A stretch of 64,000 nucleotides of DNA from Agarilytica sp045430345 (lineage in GTDB: Bacteria; Pseudomonadota; Gammaproteobacteria; Pseudomonadales; Cellvibrionaceae), in the NCBI GenBank assembly GCA_045430345.1, contig JAILXT010000001.1, positions 620,001-684,000 of the forward strand. Direction: 5' to 3'. The first letter of the stretch is position 1, and each line of letters starts with the position of its first letter. Both the position numbers and the translations under genes were made by a program. Shown piece after piece: positions 52,705 through 60,786 of this stretch. Under the pieces are notes generated by a model, which saw nothing but the letters and a program-made list of their open reading frames with translations, was not told where the DNA came from and ran no database searches.

Positions 52705-54282
52705 ATGAAGACGACATGTATCGCTGTGTCTAGCGCATTAGCGTTTGCCATTTCGGCGAGTGTACAAGGTCAAGTCCTACCTTCTTACCAAACAAGTAAT
52801 GCTTGGTACGCAGATGCGCAGTCACAAATCGCAAACAAGTTAGCGCGCACTCAAGATACAACCGCACGTAATGTCATTTTATTTGTTGGTGATGGCATGG
52901 GTATTTCGACGCTTACAGCATCACGTATTTTAGAAGGACAATTGGCCGGTAACTCCGGCGAAGAAGGCTATTTAAGTTTTGAAACCTTTCCTTACACTGC
53001 GCTCGTGAAAACCTATAACGTGGACGCGCAAACGCCTGACTCCGCCGGCACAATGACGGCGATGATATCGGGCATTAAAACAGACGTCGGTGTTATCGGC
53101 GTTGATGAAGACATTGTACGAGGTGATTGTTCAACGGTTGCGGGTAATGAAGTGGTTACCGCCTTGGAATTGGCAGAACTTAAAGGCTTATCGACAGGCA
53201 TTATTTCTACGGCGCGCATCACGCACGCAACACCGGCTGCGGCCTACGCTAAATCCGCGGATCGAAACTGGGAAGATATTTCTGACATGCCCTCGGGCGC
53301 TGAAGCCTGTGAAGATATTGCATCGCAACTGGTGAACTTTGAAGCGAATCTTGAAGCGCGTTTTGAAGGCTCTGATGTGGACGGATTAGAAGTTGTCTTT
53401 GGTGGCGGTCGTCGACATTTCTTGCCAAAAGATGCGGCATTTAACAGTGCAGATGCGGTCAGTACTGTCGAAGGTGACAGAACCGATAGCCGTGATCTGA
53501 CGCAAGAATGGCAGGACCTCTACAGCGATGGTGTATACATCATTGATCAAGCGGGTTTTGATGGGATTGATACCGCTACAGCCACCCACGTCTTCGGTTT
53601 GTTTAATGAGTCCCACATGCAATACGAAGCCGATCGTGCGAACGATGTTGCTGAGGAGCCATCACTCGCCGAAATGACACAAACGGCAATCGCGATTCTA
53701 GACAAGGATACCGACGGATTCTTTTTGACCGTTGAGTCTGGACGAATCGATCATGGTCATCATGCTGGCAGCGCCTATAACGCATTAACGGACACCATTG
53801 AATTTGCAGAGGCAGTGCAAGCGGCGGTCGATGCCACAAGCGGCACAGATACTTTGATTTTGGTAACTGCGGATCACAGCCATGTATTTACCATTGCGGG
53901 TTATCCAAAACGTGGAAATCCCATTTTAGGAAAAGTGATTTCGGTGGGGGATACAGAACCGCTAATGGCACGCGATGGCCTACCGTACACGACATTAGGG
54001 TATACCAACGGCCGAGGTTTCGCTGATTTAGCCACAGAAACCGATGCTGATGCGCGATACGGCGAAGCAATTGACGCGGGCCGGATAGATTTAACAGCGG
54101 TTGATACAACGTCAACGGGTTTCCACCAAGAAGCCCTTGTACCACTCGGCTCTGAAACCCACGCAGGCGAAGATATTTCCTTGCATGCAATGGGGCCGGG
54201 CGCGCATTTAGCGAAAGGGGTTATCGAACAAAACGTCGTATTCCACATCATTAATCAAGCCTTAGGTTTGGTAACGGAATAA
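52705..54282 (+). CDS. phoA: Alkaline phosphatase, PhoA family (copy 1, secreted)
   Basis: A 525-residue secreted enzyme with a signal peptide (cut near SVQGQ). PhoA-family catalytic segments are present: NVILFVGDGMGIST (metal-binding Asp), TPDSAGTMTAM (nucleophile Ser), TARITHATPAAAYAK (phosphate-binding Arg region), VESGRIDHGHHAGSA, VTADHSHVFTIAGYPKRG, and ETHAGEDISLHAMGPGAHL with the last zinc His. It hydrolyses phosphate monoesters in the periplasm. It is larger than E. coli PhoA (471). A closely similar copy follows 14 bases downstream, evidently by tandem duplication. Candidate Pho boxes lie upstream. Confidence 0.95.
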   Translation: MKTTCIAVSSALAFAISASVQGQVLPSYQTSNAWYADAQSQIANKLARTQDTTARNVILFVGDGMGISTLTASRILEGQLAGNSGEEGYLSFETFPYTALVKTYNVDAQTPDSAGTMTAMISGIKTDVGVIGVDEDIVRGDCSTVAGNEVVTALELAELKGLSTGIISTARITHATPAAAYAKSADRNWEDISDMPSGAEACEDIASQLVNFEANLEARFEGSDVDGLEVVFGGGRRHFLPKDAAFNSADAVSTVEGDRTDSRDLTQEWQDLYSDGVYIIDQAGFDGIDTATATHVFGLFNESHMQYEADRANDVAEEPSLAEMTQTAIAILDKDTDGFFLTVESGRIDHGHHAGSAYNALTDTIEFAEAVQAAVDATSGTDTLILVTADHSHVFTIAGYPKRGNPILGKVISVGDTEPLMARDGLPYTTLGYTNGRGFADLATETDADARYGEAIDAGRIDLTAVDTTSTGFHQEALVPLGSETHAGEDISLHAMGPGAHLAKGVIEQNVVFHIINQALGLVTE

Positions 54283-54296
54283 TTGGGGGTAAGCAC

Positions 54297-56093
54297 ATGA
54301 AAAAATTACAGACAGTTAATATAGCGCTCTTATTCACCACAATCGCAACACTGACGGCGTGTAGTGGTGACGATGGGAATAACGGTTTAAATGGCTTGCT
54401 AGCCCAAACACAAGTGGCTGCAGGTGATACGAATTGTCCGGGTGGGGGTACGCGTACGGATACAGGCTTAGATGACGATCGTGACGGCGTATTAGCGTCG
54501 GAAGAAATCGACAGTACGCGTTACGACTGCTTGCCTTTCGAAGCGTTTGATATCCTCGCAAACACGACCGCTAACGCGTGGTATACCGCCGGGCAAAACA
54601 AAGCGACGCGATCGGCTACCTATGATCTCACGTCGGAAGCCGGTGCTGCGAAAAATGTCATATTGTTTGTGGGTGATGGGATGGGGATTTCGACCGTTAC
54701 GGCCGCACGCATTCTCGAGGGCCAACTAAAAGGAATGGCGGGGGAAGAGAACGTCCTGAGCTTTGGTGAATTTCCTTTCGCTGGCCTTGCGAAAACGTAC
54801 AACGTTGATGCACAAACGCCGGATTCTGCAGGCACAATGACGGCGATGATGTCTGGGGTAAAAACAGATGTCGGTGTGATCGGTGTAGATGAAGATATCG
54901 AGCGAGGCGATTGCGCAACAGTATCCGGAAACGAATTGGTGACGGCACTGGAGCTTGCTGAAATTGCCGGTAAATCTACCGGTATTATTTCGACTGCGCG
55001 CATTACGCACGCAACGCCCGCAGCGACCTACGCAAAATCGGCAGACCGTAACTGGGAAGATATTTCCGATATACCGGAGGGCGCTGAAGCCTGTGAAGAT
55101 ATTGCATTACAACTGGTGAACTTTGAAGCGAACCTAGAAGCGCGTTACGCCGGCTTGGACGTTGATGGTTTGGAAGTTGTGATGGGCGGCGGGCGTCGTC
55201 ATTTCTTACCGAACGATGCAACATTTAATAGCGCTGACGCCGTCAGTTCAATAGAAGGTGATCGTAGTGACGGGCGAGACCTCACGGCTGAGTGGGGAGC
55301 CATTTATACAGATGGGGACTATGTCTATGAACGCACTGGCTTCGAGGCGATCGAACCGGAATCTACAGAACATCTGTTTGCGTTATTTAATGAATCTCAT
55401 ATGCAGTACGAAGCTGACCGTCACAATGATGTTGCCGGTGAGCCTTCAATTGCGGAGATGACATCAAAAGCCATTCAAATACTGGATAATAACGACGATG
55501 GTTTTTTCCTTATGGTGGAGTCTGGTCGAATCGATCACGCCCATCACGCCGGCAGTGCCTATAACGCGCTGACAGATACCATTGCTTTTTCTCAAGCTAT
55601 CGAAGCGGCCGTAAATCAAACCAATGCTGAAGACACATTAATCATTGTGACTGCGGATCATGGCCATGTATTTACGATTGCAGGTTACCCAAAACGCGGC
55701 AATCCAATTTTAGGTAAGGTTGTCGGCGTAGGCGCGGAGTCACCAAGCTTAGCGAGTGATGGTATGCCTTATACAACTTTGGGTTACACCAATGGTCGAG
55801 GGTTTAGAAATTTGGGTGACGAGACCAATGCCGACGTGACTTACAGCATAGAGCCGGAGGCGGGGCGAAAAAATCTCGTTTTGGTTGATACCGAATCTTC
55901 GGGTTTTCACCAAGAAGCACTGGTGCCGTTAGGCTCTGAAACCCACGCGGGTGAAGACGTTGGTATATATGCCTCAGGCCCTGGCGCGTCGTTAATTGGC
56001 GGGACAAACGAGCAAAGTGTTATTTTTCACGTGATGGCGTTTGCGGGATCGTTGGTGGAATCCGCGAATGCGGTACTGACGGACGCTGAATAG
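54297..56093 (+). CDS. Alkaline phosphatase, PhoA family (copy 2, predicted lipoprotein)
   Basis: A 598-residue paralogue of the preceding gene. The N-terminus is a lipoprotein signal with lipobox LTAC (Cys about residue 22), followed by GDDGNN, and an inserted 60-residue stretch that contains CPGGGTRTDTGLDDDRDGVL, resembling the small calcium-binding-like DUF7151 repeat. The catalytic domain keeps FVGDGMGIST, TPDSAGTMTAM, TARITHATPAATYAK, ESGRIDHAHHAGSA, TADHGHVFTIAGYPKRG and ETHAGEDVGIYASGPGA. So the pair gives one soluble periplasmic enzyme and one membrane-anchored enzyme. It is followed by a hairpin terminator. Confidence 0.93.
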   Translation: MKKLQTVNIALLFTTIATLTACSGDDGNNGLNGLLAQTQVAAGDTNCPGGGTRTDTGLDDDRDGVLASEEIDSTRYDCLPFEAFDILANTTANAWYTAGQNKATRSATYDLTSEAGAAKNVILFVGDGMGISTVTAARILEGQLKGMAGEENVLSFGEFPFAGLAKTYNVDAQTPDSAGTMTAMMSGVKTDVGVIGVDEDIERGDCATVSGNELVTALELAEIAGKSTGIISTARITHATPAATYAKSADRNWEDISDIPEGAEACEDIALQLVNFEANLEARYAGLDVDGLEVVMGGGRRHFLPNDATFNSADAVSSIEGDRSDGRDLTAEWGAIYTDGDYVYERTGFEAIEPESTEHLFALFNESHMQYEADRHNDVAGEPSIAEMTSKAIQILDNNDDGFFLMVESGRIDHAHHAGSAYNALTDTIAFSQAIEAAVNQTNAEDTLIIVTADHGHVFTIAGYPKRGNPILGKVVGVGAESPSLASDGMPYTTLGYTNGRGFRNLGDETNADVTYSIEPEAGRKNLVLVDTESSGFHQEALVPLGSETHAGEDVGIYASGPGASLIGGTNEQSVIFHVMAFAGSLVESANAVLTDAE

Positions 56094-56115
56094 CCGCCAT
56101 TCAAAAATAAATGAC

Positions 56116-56137
56116 GAGGGCCTTGTTGGCCCTTTTT
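56116..56137 (+). terminator. Rho-independent terminator after the second phosphatase
   Basis: AGGGCC and GGCCCT pair around a TTGTT loop, followed by a T tract (TTTT), 23 bases after the phosphatase stop. Confidence 0.85.
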
Positions 56138-56165
56138 AGTGTGATTCTTACGGATAGGTTTGAAC

Positions 56166-56930
56166 ATGTGTAAGCGATTATTATTAAGTATATTTTTTGT
56201 AACAAGTATTTCAGGGAAGGGCTTTTCAGCGCCCCACAGCGAATGCCCGAGTGCAGAATACTTAGGGGCGACGTATCGCGTATCAGAAACTATTCGTGAC
56301 GGCGGCTATAACGAACATAAAGTGGAATTGAACCGTAACTTTTCACTGTGGCGAAAAGCAAATGAAGTTGCGCACGTTGATAAAGAAAAAAGCATTACTG
56401 AAATATGGAATGTAACGCGTCATGGATTTGTACGGCCTGTGCGTTATTTTGACAAGGATAAACGTGCGATTGAGTATCAACCAACGGAGATTAACAACGG
56501 AAAAGGCGATAAAGATTGGAGCTTAAAATTTCAATTGGTTTCCGATGGCTTACTTGAACGCATGACCTTGAAAGAAAAATTGGGTACCGGTTGCGATCGA
56601 GTGGAGCATTATACCTTTGAGGATAAGCTAAAAAAAATGACGATGTCTTTAGCATGGTTGCCAGAATATAAATTGATGAAGTCATATGCTCGCCAGTACA
56701 AAAACGCAGAAATACGCTGGACCTTAGACAAAATTGAAACCGATAGAGCGCTCGTGCTCCACGAGTTTAGCTTGCGCCAAGCATACAAAACCACCGATTA
56801 TGCCGATATCGGCGATAACGAATCCGATCCATTTTTACGGAGGATGATCCATCTCGGGTTTATTGAGCATGGTGCTTCTGGTTTTTACGACGCGAAGGGC
56901 AATACGCTAAAGGGTGGGCATCAACACTAG
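56166..56930 (+). CDS. Secreted protein of unknown function
   Basis: A 254-residue protein beginning MCKRLLLSIFFVTS with a signal peptide cut near GFSAP. An upstream TTG at 56160 would add two residues. The mature part is mixed polar with many Tyr, Lys and Asp, contains two cysteines (SECPSAEY and GTGCDRVEHYTFED) that could form a disulfide, and ends in GGHQH. I recognise no family. The body repeatedly shows strand-like segments (KSITEIWNVTRHG, RWTLDKIETDRALVLHEFSL) reminiscent of a lipocalin-like or DUF-type periplasmic fold. Between phosphatase and zinc-receptor genes it may bind metal or act on phosphate esters; that is speculation. Confidence 0.7.
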   Translation: MCKRLLLSIFFVTSISGKGFSAPHSECPSAEYLGATYRVSETIRDGGYNEHKVELNRNFSLWRKANEVAHVDKEKSITEIWNVTRHGFVRPVRYFDKDKRAIEYQPTEINNGKGDKDWSLKFQLVSDGLLERMTLKEKLGTGCDRVEHYTFEDKLKKMTMSLAWLPEYKLMKSYARQYKNAEIRWTLDKIETDRALVLHEFSLRQAYKTTDYADIGDNESDPFLRRMIHLGFIEHGASGFYDAKGNTLKGGHQH

Positions 56931-57032
56931 CTAGATCCCAACGCAAATGCATGTCGCGAGTAATAACCTGCACAAAAATACGGTTTAAATTTCGTTTTAC
57001 CTGGTATCCAATATATTGCTACTATCGCTTAT

Positions 57033-57305
57033 ATGAAAAAACTGCGTCCATATATCGCCTTTACCTTAGCCATCGCCATTACGGTGATGTCTTGGGCGCA
57101 CGCAGATCACGGGCACGAAAGTGGCTCGATCGAGCACGACTGTATTGTTTGTCAGTTAGATGCTCACAAAGAAGGTGTCACACAAGACGCCGCAATATTT
57201 ACCTATCTTTCTTCCGCTTCACGGACCTTTGCTTTCCGTGTTTTAGTCGGTGAATCATCTTCCAGCACGCCTTACTCGTCGCGCGCACCACCTTTTCTTT
57301 CCTAA
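57033..57305 (+). CDS. Small secreted His/Cys protein upstream of the zinc receptor
   Basis: A 90-residue protein with a signal peptide (residues 1-24, cut near WAHA) and a mature part beginning DHGHESGSIEHDCIVCQLDAHKEG, with three His and a C-x2-C motif within the first 20 residues. Small proteins of this kind commonly precede ZnuD-like receptors in gammaproteobacteria. Metal binding is likely from the residues; a role in zinc handling is an inference. An alternate frame from 56951 overlaps it but has no ribosome site. The receptor gene begins 75 bases downstream. Confidence 0.7.
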   Translation: MKKLRPYIAFTLAIAITVMSWAHADHGHESGSIEHDCIVCQLDAHKEGVTQDAAIFTYLSSASRTFAFRVLVGESSSSTPYSSRAPPFLS

Positions 57306-57380
57306 GTATTAATTTCATCTTAACGAATGTTTTTGGTCACACACTATGTTGTGGCCTGTATTTTTGTATTGGAAAGAATT

Positions 57381-59558
57381 ATGTTTTTTAAAAAGAATGC
57401 TGTTTTGGCAGGCATACTATTTGTCTCGCCCGTGATAAGTGCTGTTGTGGATGCGCAAGCCTCAGAGCCTGCGATTGCTTCAGAATCCAACTCTCACGCC
57501 AAGTCTCACTCACACCATTCCCCACTTCATGAAGTGGAAGAGGTTGTTGTGAAAGCACACCCCTTACATGAAAAAGGCTTATCTCAGAGTATTGAAGTGC
57601 TAAGTGGTACCGAGTTAGCGGATGCATTGCAAAGTAATTTGGGAGCAACACTCGCCCAACAACCTGGAATTCGTGCGAGTAGTTTTGGCGCGGCGGTAGG
57701 CCGACCAGTGATACGTGGCCTGGGTGGTCCACGTGTAAAAACAACGGAAGATACGATCGACAGTCTGGACGTTTCCGTCACAAGCACGGATCACGCCGTG
57801 ACGGTTGAGCCATTTATCGCGGAGCAAATTACCGTGTTAAAGGGGGCAAGTACCTTGCTATACGGTGCCGGCGCAATTGGTGGTGTGGTCGATATTGAAA
57901 CCGGTCGCATACCAACGAAGGCCTACGAAAAAGATATCAGTGGTCGCGCAGAGCTGCGTGCGGGGAACAACCAAAACGCACAAACAGCCGCCGCACGTAT
58001 TGATGGGAATCTTGGCAATGCCTTCGCATGGCATATAGATGCTTTCACTAAAGAGGCGGATGACTACGAAATCCCCGGCTTTACTGAGTCCGCACGCTTT
58101 CACGCGGCAGAAGTTGCGGAGGACGGTGAAGCAGAAGAGGTGCACGAAGGTGAAGAGGCATTCGGTGTGCTCGAGGGCAGCCGCTACGATATTCACGGTG
58201 GCGCCAGCGGATTAAGCTGGGTGGGTGAACGTGGTCATCTTGGCTTCTCTATCAGCACGATCGATGCACGTTACGGCTTGGTCGGTGGCCATGGGCACGA
58301 GGAGCATGACGAGGGCATTGAGGGTGAAGCGGAAGAGGCGCATGAAGAAGGCGTGGGGATGATTGAACTTGAGCAAACACGTGTCGATTTTAGCGCTGAA
58401 CTTTTATCGCCATTTTCGGGTATCGAATCGCTCAGTGTTCGTATTGGCGCTAACGATTATCAGCATGTCGAATTGGAAGGTGATGGTGAGGTAGGTACAG
58501 TCTTTGAAAACGACGCTTGGGAAGCGCGCATTCAAGCCAAGCATGCTGTCATCGGCGGTTTTTCCGGGGTCCTAGGTCTACAGCTGGGTGATCGAGAATA
58601 TAGTGCGAATAGTGGAAGCGCATTGAGCGAGATTGACAGTGAAGTCTTTGTTCCGCCGACTGCGTCAAAAATGACAGGGGTATACTGGGTGGCTGAGCGG
58701 GAGTTTTCGGCCTTTTCACTCGAGATGGGTGCCCGTAGTGAGGCTGTTGATATCGAGTCGACCGATGGGAGCGGGGCAGATAGACGAGATTTCAACACAA
58801 AGAGCGCATCCGTCGGGTTTATAATTCCACAATCTGAAGCCATTTCGTGGGCGGTATTATTTGACTACTCCGAGCGAGCGCCCAGTATCGAAGAGTTATT
58901 TTCTGATGGTGCACATTTAGCTTCTGGAACTTTTGAAAGAGGCGACTCCTTGTTAAGAGAGGAATCGGCGTTCAGTACCAGTATTTCCTTGGCGTACGAA
59001 ACCGATGTCTTGGATGCTCACCTCAGCATATATCACAACGCGTTTAACGATTTTATTTATCAAGCGAGTATAGGCGAAGAAGAAGACGGATTACCGGTAT
59101 TCGACTATCTCCAGGATGATGCGGAATTTACTGGTTTAGATCTAGAAATTGGTATCCACCTGTTTAGCGTAAGTGGTGGTGACCTAGATATTCGAGCAAC
59201 ATACGATACGGTGTCGGCCGAAATTGTATCGGATGGTGGGCAAGATTTACCACGAATCCCTGCAGATCGATTTAGCACTGCGTTGGTATGGGAAAGCAAC
59301 GTTTGGCGAGGCAAAGTAACGTTCAGTGATGTCAGTACCCAACATGATGTCGCACCATTTGAATTAGCCACCGACGGTTACCAGGATATTAGTGCGAAGT
59401 TGGCGCGAACTTTTGAGATCGGAGAGTCTACCCTCAATGTCTTTTTACAGGGCCGTAACCTGACAGATGAAGAACAGCGTGAGCATGTGTCTTTTGTTAA
59501 AGACCTCGCGCCGGCACCGGGGCGCTCACTAGAGATTGGTTTACAAGTACGTTTTTAA
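57381..59558 (+). CDS. znuD: TonB-dependent receptor, ZnuD-like (zinc uptake)
   Basis: From the ATG at 57381 behind GGAAAG the protein has 725 residues with a signal peptide cut near DAQAS. An upstream ATG at 57327 lacks a ribosome site and gives a poorer signal. The N-terminus of the mature protein carries HAKSHSHHSPLHE and EVEEVVVKAHPL (TonB box). The plug contains GATLAQQPGIRASSFG, GRPVIRGLGGPRVK and ASTLLYGAGAIGGVVD. Extracellular loops are His/Glu-rich (GGHGHEEHDEGIEGEAEEAH, near residue 310), as in ZnuD of Neisseria and Acinetobacter, which captures zinc. It ends in a Phe-terminated strand (LEIGLQVRF). A terminator follows. Confidence 0.92.
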   Translation: MFFKKNAVLAGILFVSPVISAVVDAQASEPAIASESNSHAKSHSHHSPLHEVEEVVVKAHPLHEKGLSQSIEVLSGTELADALQSNLGATLAQQPGIRASSFGAAVGRPVIRGLGGPRVKTTEDTIDSLDVSVTSTDHAVTVEPFIAEQITVLKGASTLLYGAGAIGGVVDIETGRIPTKAYEKDISGRAELRAGNNQNAQTAAARIDGNLGNAFAWHIDAFTKEADDYEIPGFTESARFHAAEVAEDGEAEEVHEGEEAFGVLEGSRYDIHGGASGLSWVGERGHLGFSISTIDARYGLVGGHGHEEHDEGIEGEAEEAHEEGVGMIELEQTRVDFSAELLSPFSGIESLSVRIGANDYQHVELEGDGEVGTVFENDAWEARIQAKHAVIGGFSGVLGLQLGDREYSANSGSALSEIDSEVFVPPTASKMTGVYWVAEREFSAFSLEMGARSEAVDIESTDGSGADRRDFNTKSASVGFIIPQSEAISWAVLFDYSERAPSIEELFSDGAHLASGTFERGDSLLREESAFSTSISLAYETDVLDAHLSIYHNAFNDFIYQASIGEEEDGLPVFDYLQDDAEFTGLDLEIGIHLFSVSGGDLDIRATYDTVSAEIVSDGGQDLPRIPADRFSTALVWESNVWRGKVTFSDVSTQHDVAPFELATDGYQDISAKLARTFEIGESTLNVFLQGRNLTDEEQREHVSFVKDLAPAPGRSLEIGLQVRF

Positions 59559-59610
59559 TCGATAATTCTTTACGTCAAATAACGCGTTGGTGCCCTATAC
59601 GAATGATTTA

Positions 59611-59635
59611 CGGAAGCACGGCTTCCGTTTTTTTT
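59611..59635 (+). terminator. Rho-independent terminator after the zinc receptor
   Basis: CGGAAGC and GCTTCCG pair around a three-base loop and run into eight T. It lies 53 bases after the receptor stop. There is no matching A tract upstream, so it acts only on the plus strand. Confidence 0.9.
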
Positions 59636-59734
59636 AACGAATAGGGCATAGCAGTGTGTATGAATGAAATATGAGTGGGGATCGAAGGCGAATCTTTTTT
59701 ATTGGCCCTGGCAGCAAGTTACGCTCAGTATCGA

Positions 59735-60619
59735 TTACGCTTTGATATCAATTTTTTTCATCAAGCTTAAGCCAATTTTTTGATCGTAATAAGCGGCTTC
59801 ATTGATGAACGCGCCGTACACAGTTTCATTGCCTGTATACGAAATCGTTTTTCCATCTAGCGTGATAAAAAGCGGGTCTCCTGAGTTGATGGGCTCATAA
59901 TCTTTATGTTGCCGCTCGGGGTGGACCATCGCGGTAATATCGCCTTGTTCATTGCTGGGTAAGGCGACCTTTTTAATAAATTGATAACCTTCCATCGTTT
60001 TGGGAAGATCAAGGGCTTCGCCGAGATTGGACTTCTCAATATAATCCAGGGCGTGAAGCACTGTTAGCCGTGTTTGTTCGTAGACGTGGTGATTTAGCAA
60101 GCCTTGCGCGATCGGCCCGACTTCCACAAGCAGCCCATTAAATCGCGCTATGGATGTCAAAAAATTATCCTCTAAGCGATCAGTCGGCTGACTAAACAAT
60201 ATGGCCTCGGGCATCTGTTGTTTTATATAAAAGGCCATTCTCGCTACAAATGGGTCATCCGTATTGAAGACTAAGGTGGTTCCCATATTGGCGGTGGTTG
60301 TGTGCATGTCCAAAACAAAGTCGATTCTGGGGTTTTCTTTTGGGCCGAGTAAGGTATTGAGTGCTTTGGCGCGATTGTGTTCGTAGCCTTCCAAGCAATG
60401 ATCGTTAAGCGTCGCTAGGCCAAATTGCCGATTCAGATCTTGGTCAATATAACGTCTGACGGCTTGTCGGGCTTTTGGGTTGGCTAAATGGCATTCAGTA
60501 TTGAAGCTCGTTCGTTTTATCTCATCTTGGCTGCTAGCCCAGTGATCAAGAAGGTGAACGCCAGTCAGTTCATTGCCGTGGGTGCCCCCAATAATGGCAA
60601 CTGTGGATAGTGTGGGCAT
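59735..60619 (-). CDS. Aspartoacylase-like (AspA/AstE family) amidohydrolase
   Basis: A 294-residue zinc-dependent hydrolase. The N-terminal metal motif is IIGGTHGNELTGVHLL (His and Glu of H-x-x-E), followed by ECHLANPKARQAVRRYIDQDLNRQF, and the second metal His in FVLDMHTTTANMGTT. These agree with aspartoacylase (N-acetylaspartate deacylase); succinylglutamate desuccinylase is the main alternative but lacks the same RYIDQDLNR layout. The C-terminal beta-domain carries PINSGDPLFITLDGK. It is 167 bases downstream of the FIST-like gene on the same strand; a stable inverted repeat separates them. Confidence 0.85.
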   Translation of the reverse strand: MPTLSTVAIIGGTHGNELTGVHLLDHWASSQDEIKRTSFNTECHLANPKARQAVRRYIDQDLNRQFGLATLNDHCLEGYEHNRAKALNTLLGPKENPRIDFVLDMHTTTANMGTTLVFNTDDPFVARMAFYIKQQMPEAILFSQPTDRLEDNFLTSIARFNGLLVEVGPIAQGLLNHHVYEQTRLTVLHALDYIEKSNLGEALDLPKTMEGYQFIKKVALPSNEQGDITAMVHPERQHKDYEPINSGDPLFITLDGKTISYTGNETVYGAFINEAAYYDQKIGLSLMKKIDIKA

Positions 60620-60743
60620 GTAAGCTCTCTAAGCCAGTTGTGATGCTTTTAGCTTAGCAGAAAGGCTCGCGCTCTTCAGCCGTTGGGATGGCGCCTGGGT
60701 AAAAGGAAATAGCCGCAATCGCGGTATTTATTGGGTGAAATAA

Positions 60744-60775
60744 CCAGGTTACAGCAAAAGACGTGCGTAACCTGG
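60744..60775. repeat. Inverted repeat between the FIST-like and aspartoacylase-like genes
   Basis: CCAGGTTAC (60744-60752) and GTAACCTGG (60767-60775) form a perfect nine-base-pair stem with a 14-base loop, just after the stop of the FIST-like gene on the minus strand. No T tract follows, so it could be an attenuator, an mRNA stabiliser or a binding site. Confidence 0.55.
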
Positions 60776-60786
60776 CAGGGGAAGGC

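Noticed and set aside
56931..57032. Zur box before the zinc-related genes
   Set aside because: I looked for a GTTATA/TATAAC-type dyad and found none convincing; only weak AT-rich similarity.
56951..57253. 100-codon frame overlapping the small His/Cys gene
   Set aside because: Very Arg/Cys-rich translation with no ribosome site; the frame starting at 57033 has a signal peptide and a metal motif.
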